A DNA stretch of 6,509 nucleotides from Gammaproteobacteria bacterium (GTDB lineage: Bacteria; Pseudomonadota; Gammaproteobacteria; J113). The notes under the pieces are model-generated. The model saw only the letters and a program-made list of their open reading frames with translations, was not told the DNA's origin and ran no database searches. Every line of letters starts with the position of its first letter. The first letter of the stretch is position 1. The stretch covers positions 1-6,509 of the forward strand of contig RFJX01000181.1 in assembly GCA_003694425.1 (NCBI GenBank), given 5' to 3'. Both the position numbers and the translations under genes were made by a program. Shown here one piece after another: positions 6,450-6,509 of the stretch.

Positions 6450-6509
6450 TTGTACTACGACTACTTCGGCCTCAGGCATCCTCCCTTCCGGATCACGCCG
6501 GATACCAGC
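6450..6509 (+). CDS. ExeA/GspA-type AAA ATPase, N-terminus only (3' end cut by window)
   Basis: Twenty codons are visible: a TTG start, then YYDYFGLRHPPFRITPDTS. The pattern of aromatic residues followed by YFGL, PPF and TPD is the characteristic opening of ExeA/GspA-like ATPases, a family that includes MshM-type and exosortase-associated putative secretion ATPases. These use a P-loop ATPase domain and often carry a peptidoglycan-binding domain, acting with type II secretion, pilus or polysaccharide export machinery. The Walker motifs lie beyond the window, so neither nucleotide binding nor the specific subfamily can be checked. The TTG is chosen because the family motif starts there and a Shine-Dalgarno sequence precedes it. 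The gene is on the same strand as polA but separated from it by 258 bases of mostly palindromic DNA, so separate transcription is likely. Confidence 0.68.
   Translation, partial: MYYDYFGLRHPPFRITPDTS

Noticed and set aside
6261..6479. Open frame of 72 codons on the minus strand downstream of polA
   Set aside because: It lies mostly within the palindromic element and overlaps the ATPase start; no ribosome binding site or family resemblance was found.

Overview
The window looks like a high-GC gammaproteobacterial chromosome segment, probably from the Chromatiales/Ectothiorhodospiraceae side of the class. That placement is inferred from strong protein resemblance to E. coli TrkA, TrkH and PolA, from a DUF2782 gene beside polA (an arrangement I recall from Pseudomonas), and from base composition. 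No rRNA, tRNA, CRISPR array or intact insertion sequence was seen.

Layout. Bases 1-643 hold the C-terminal half of trkA (potassium uptake regulator, cut by the left edge). Three bases later comes trkH (647-2095), the potassium-translocating membrane subunit; together they are one Trk system transcribed rightward. Bases 2096-2255 are a convergent spacer containing two heptanucleotide arrays in opposite orientation (2120-2161 and 2197-2252). Transcribed leftward are a LOG-family nucleotide phosphoribohydrolase gene (3363 down to 2644) and, 40 bases after it, a small exported DUF2782 protein (2603 down to 2256). Between the LOG gene and polA is a 131-base divergent spacer carrying a second inverted heptad array (3424-3493) that ends one base before the polA GTG start. 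polA (3495-6191) is a complete three-domain DNA polymerase I with all its catalytic residues. After polA, a palindromic, MITE-like element of about 168 bp (6241-6408) and a short hairpin (6414-6431) precede the first 20 codons of an ExeA/GspA-type ATPase gene that starts with TTG at 6450 and runs off the right edge.

The genes are ordinary housekeeping genes: potassium homeostasis, DNA repair and replication, and nucleotide salvage or clean-up. The unusual material is between the genes. Two spacers carry heptamer arrays built to the same plan (7-bp period, opposing arms around a short centre) from unrelated heptamer sequences. One of them occupies the whole translation leader of polA and leaves no recognisable Shine-Dalgarno sequence. 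A third spacer holds a separate long palindrome. No new enzyme system is visible; the heptad palindromes are the best candidate for something poorly described.
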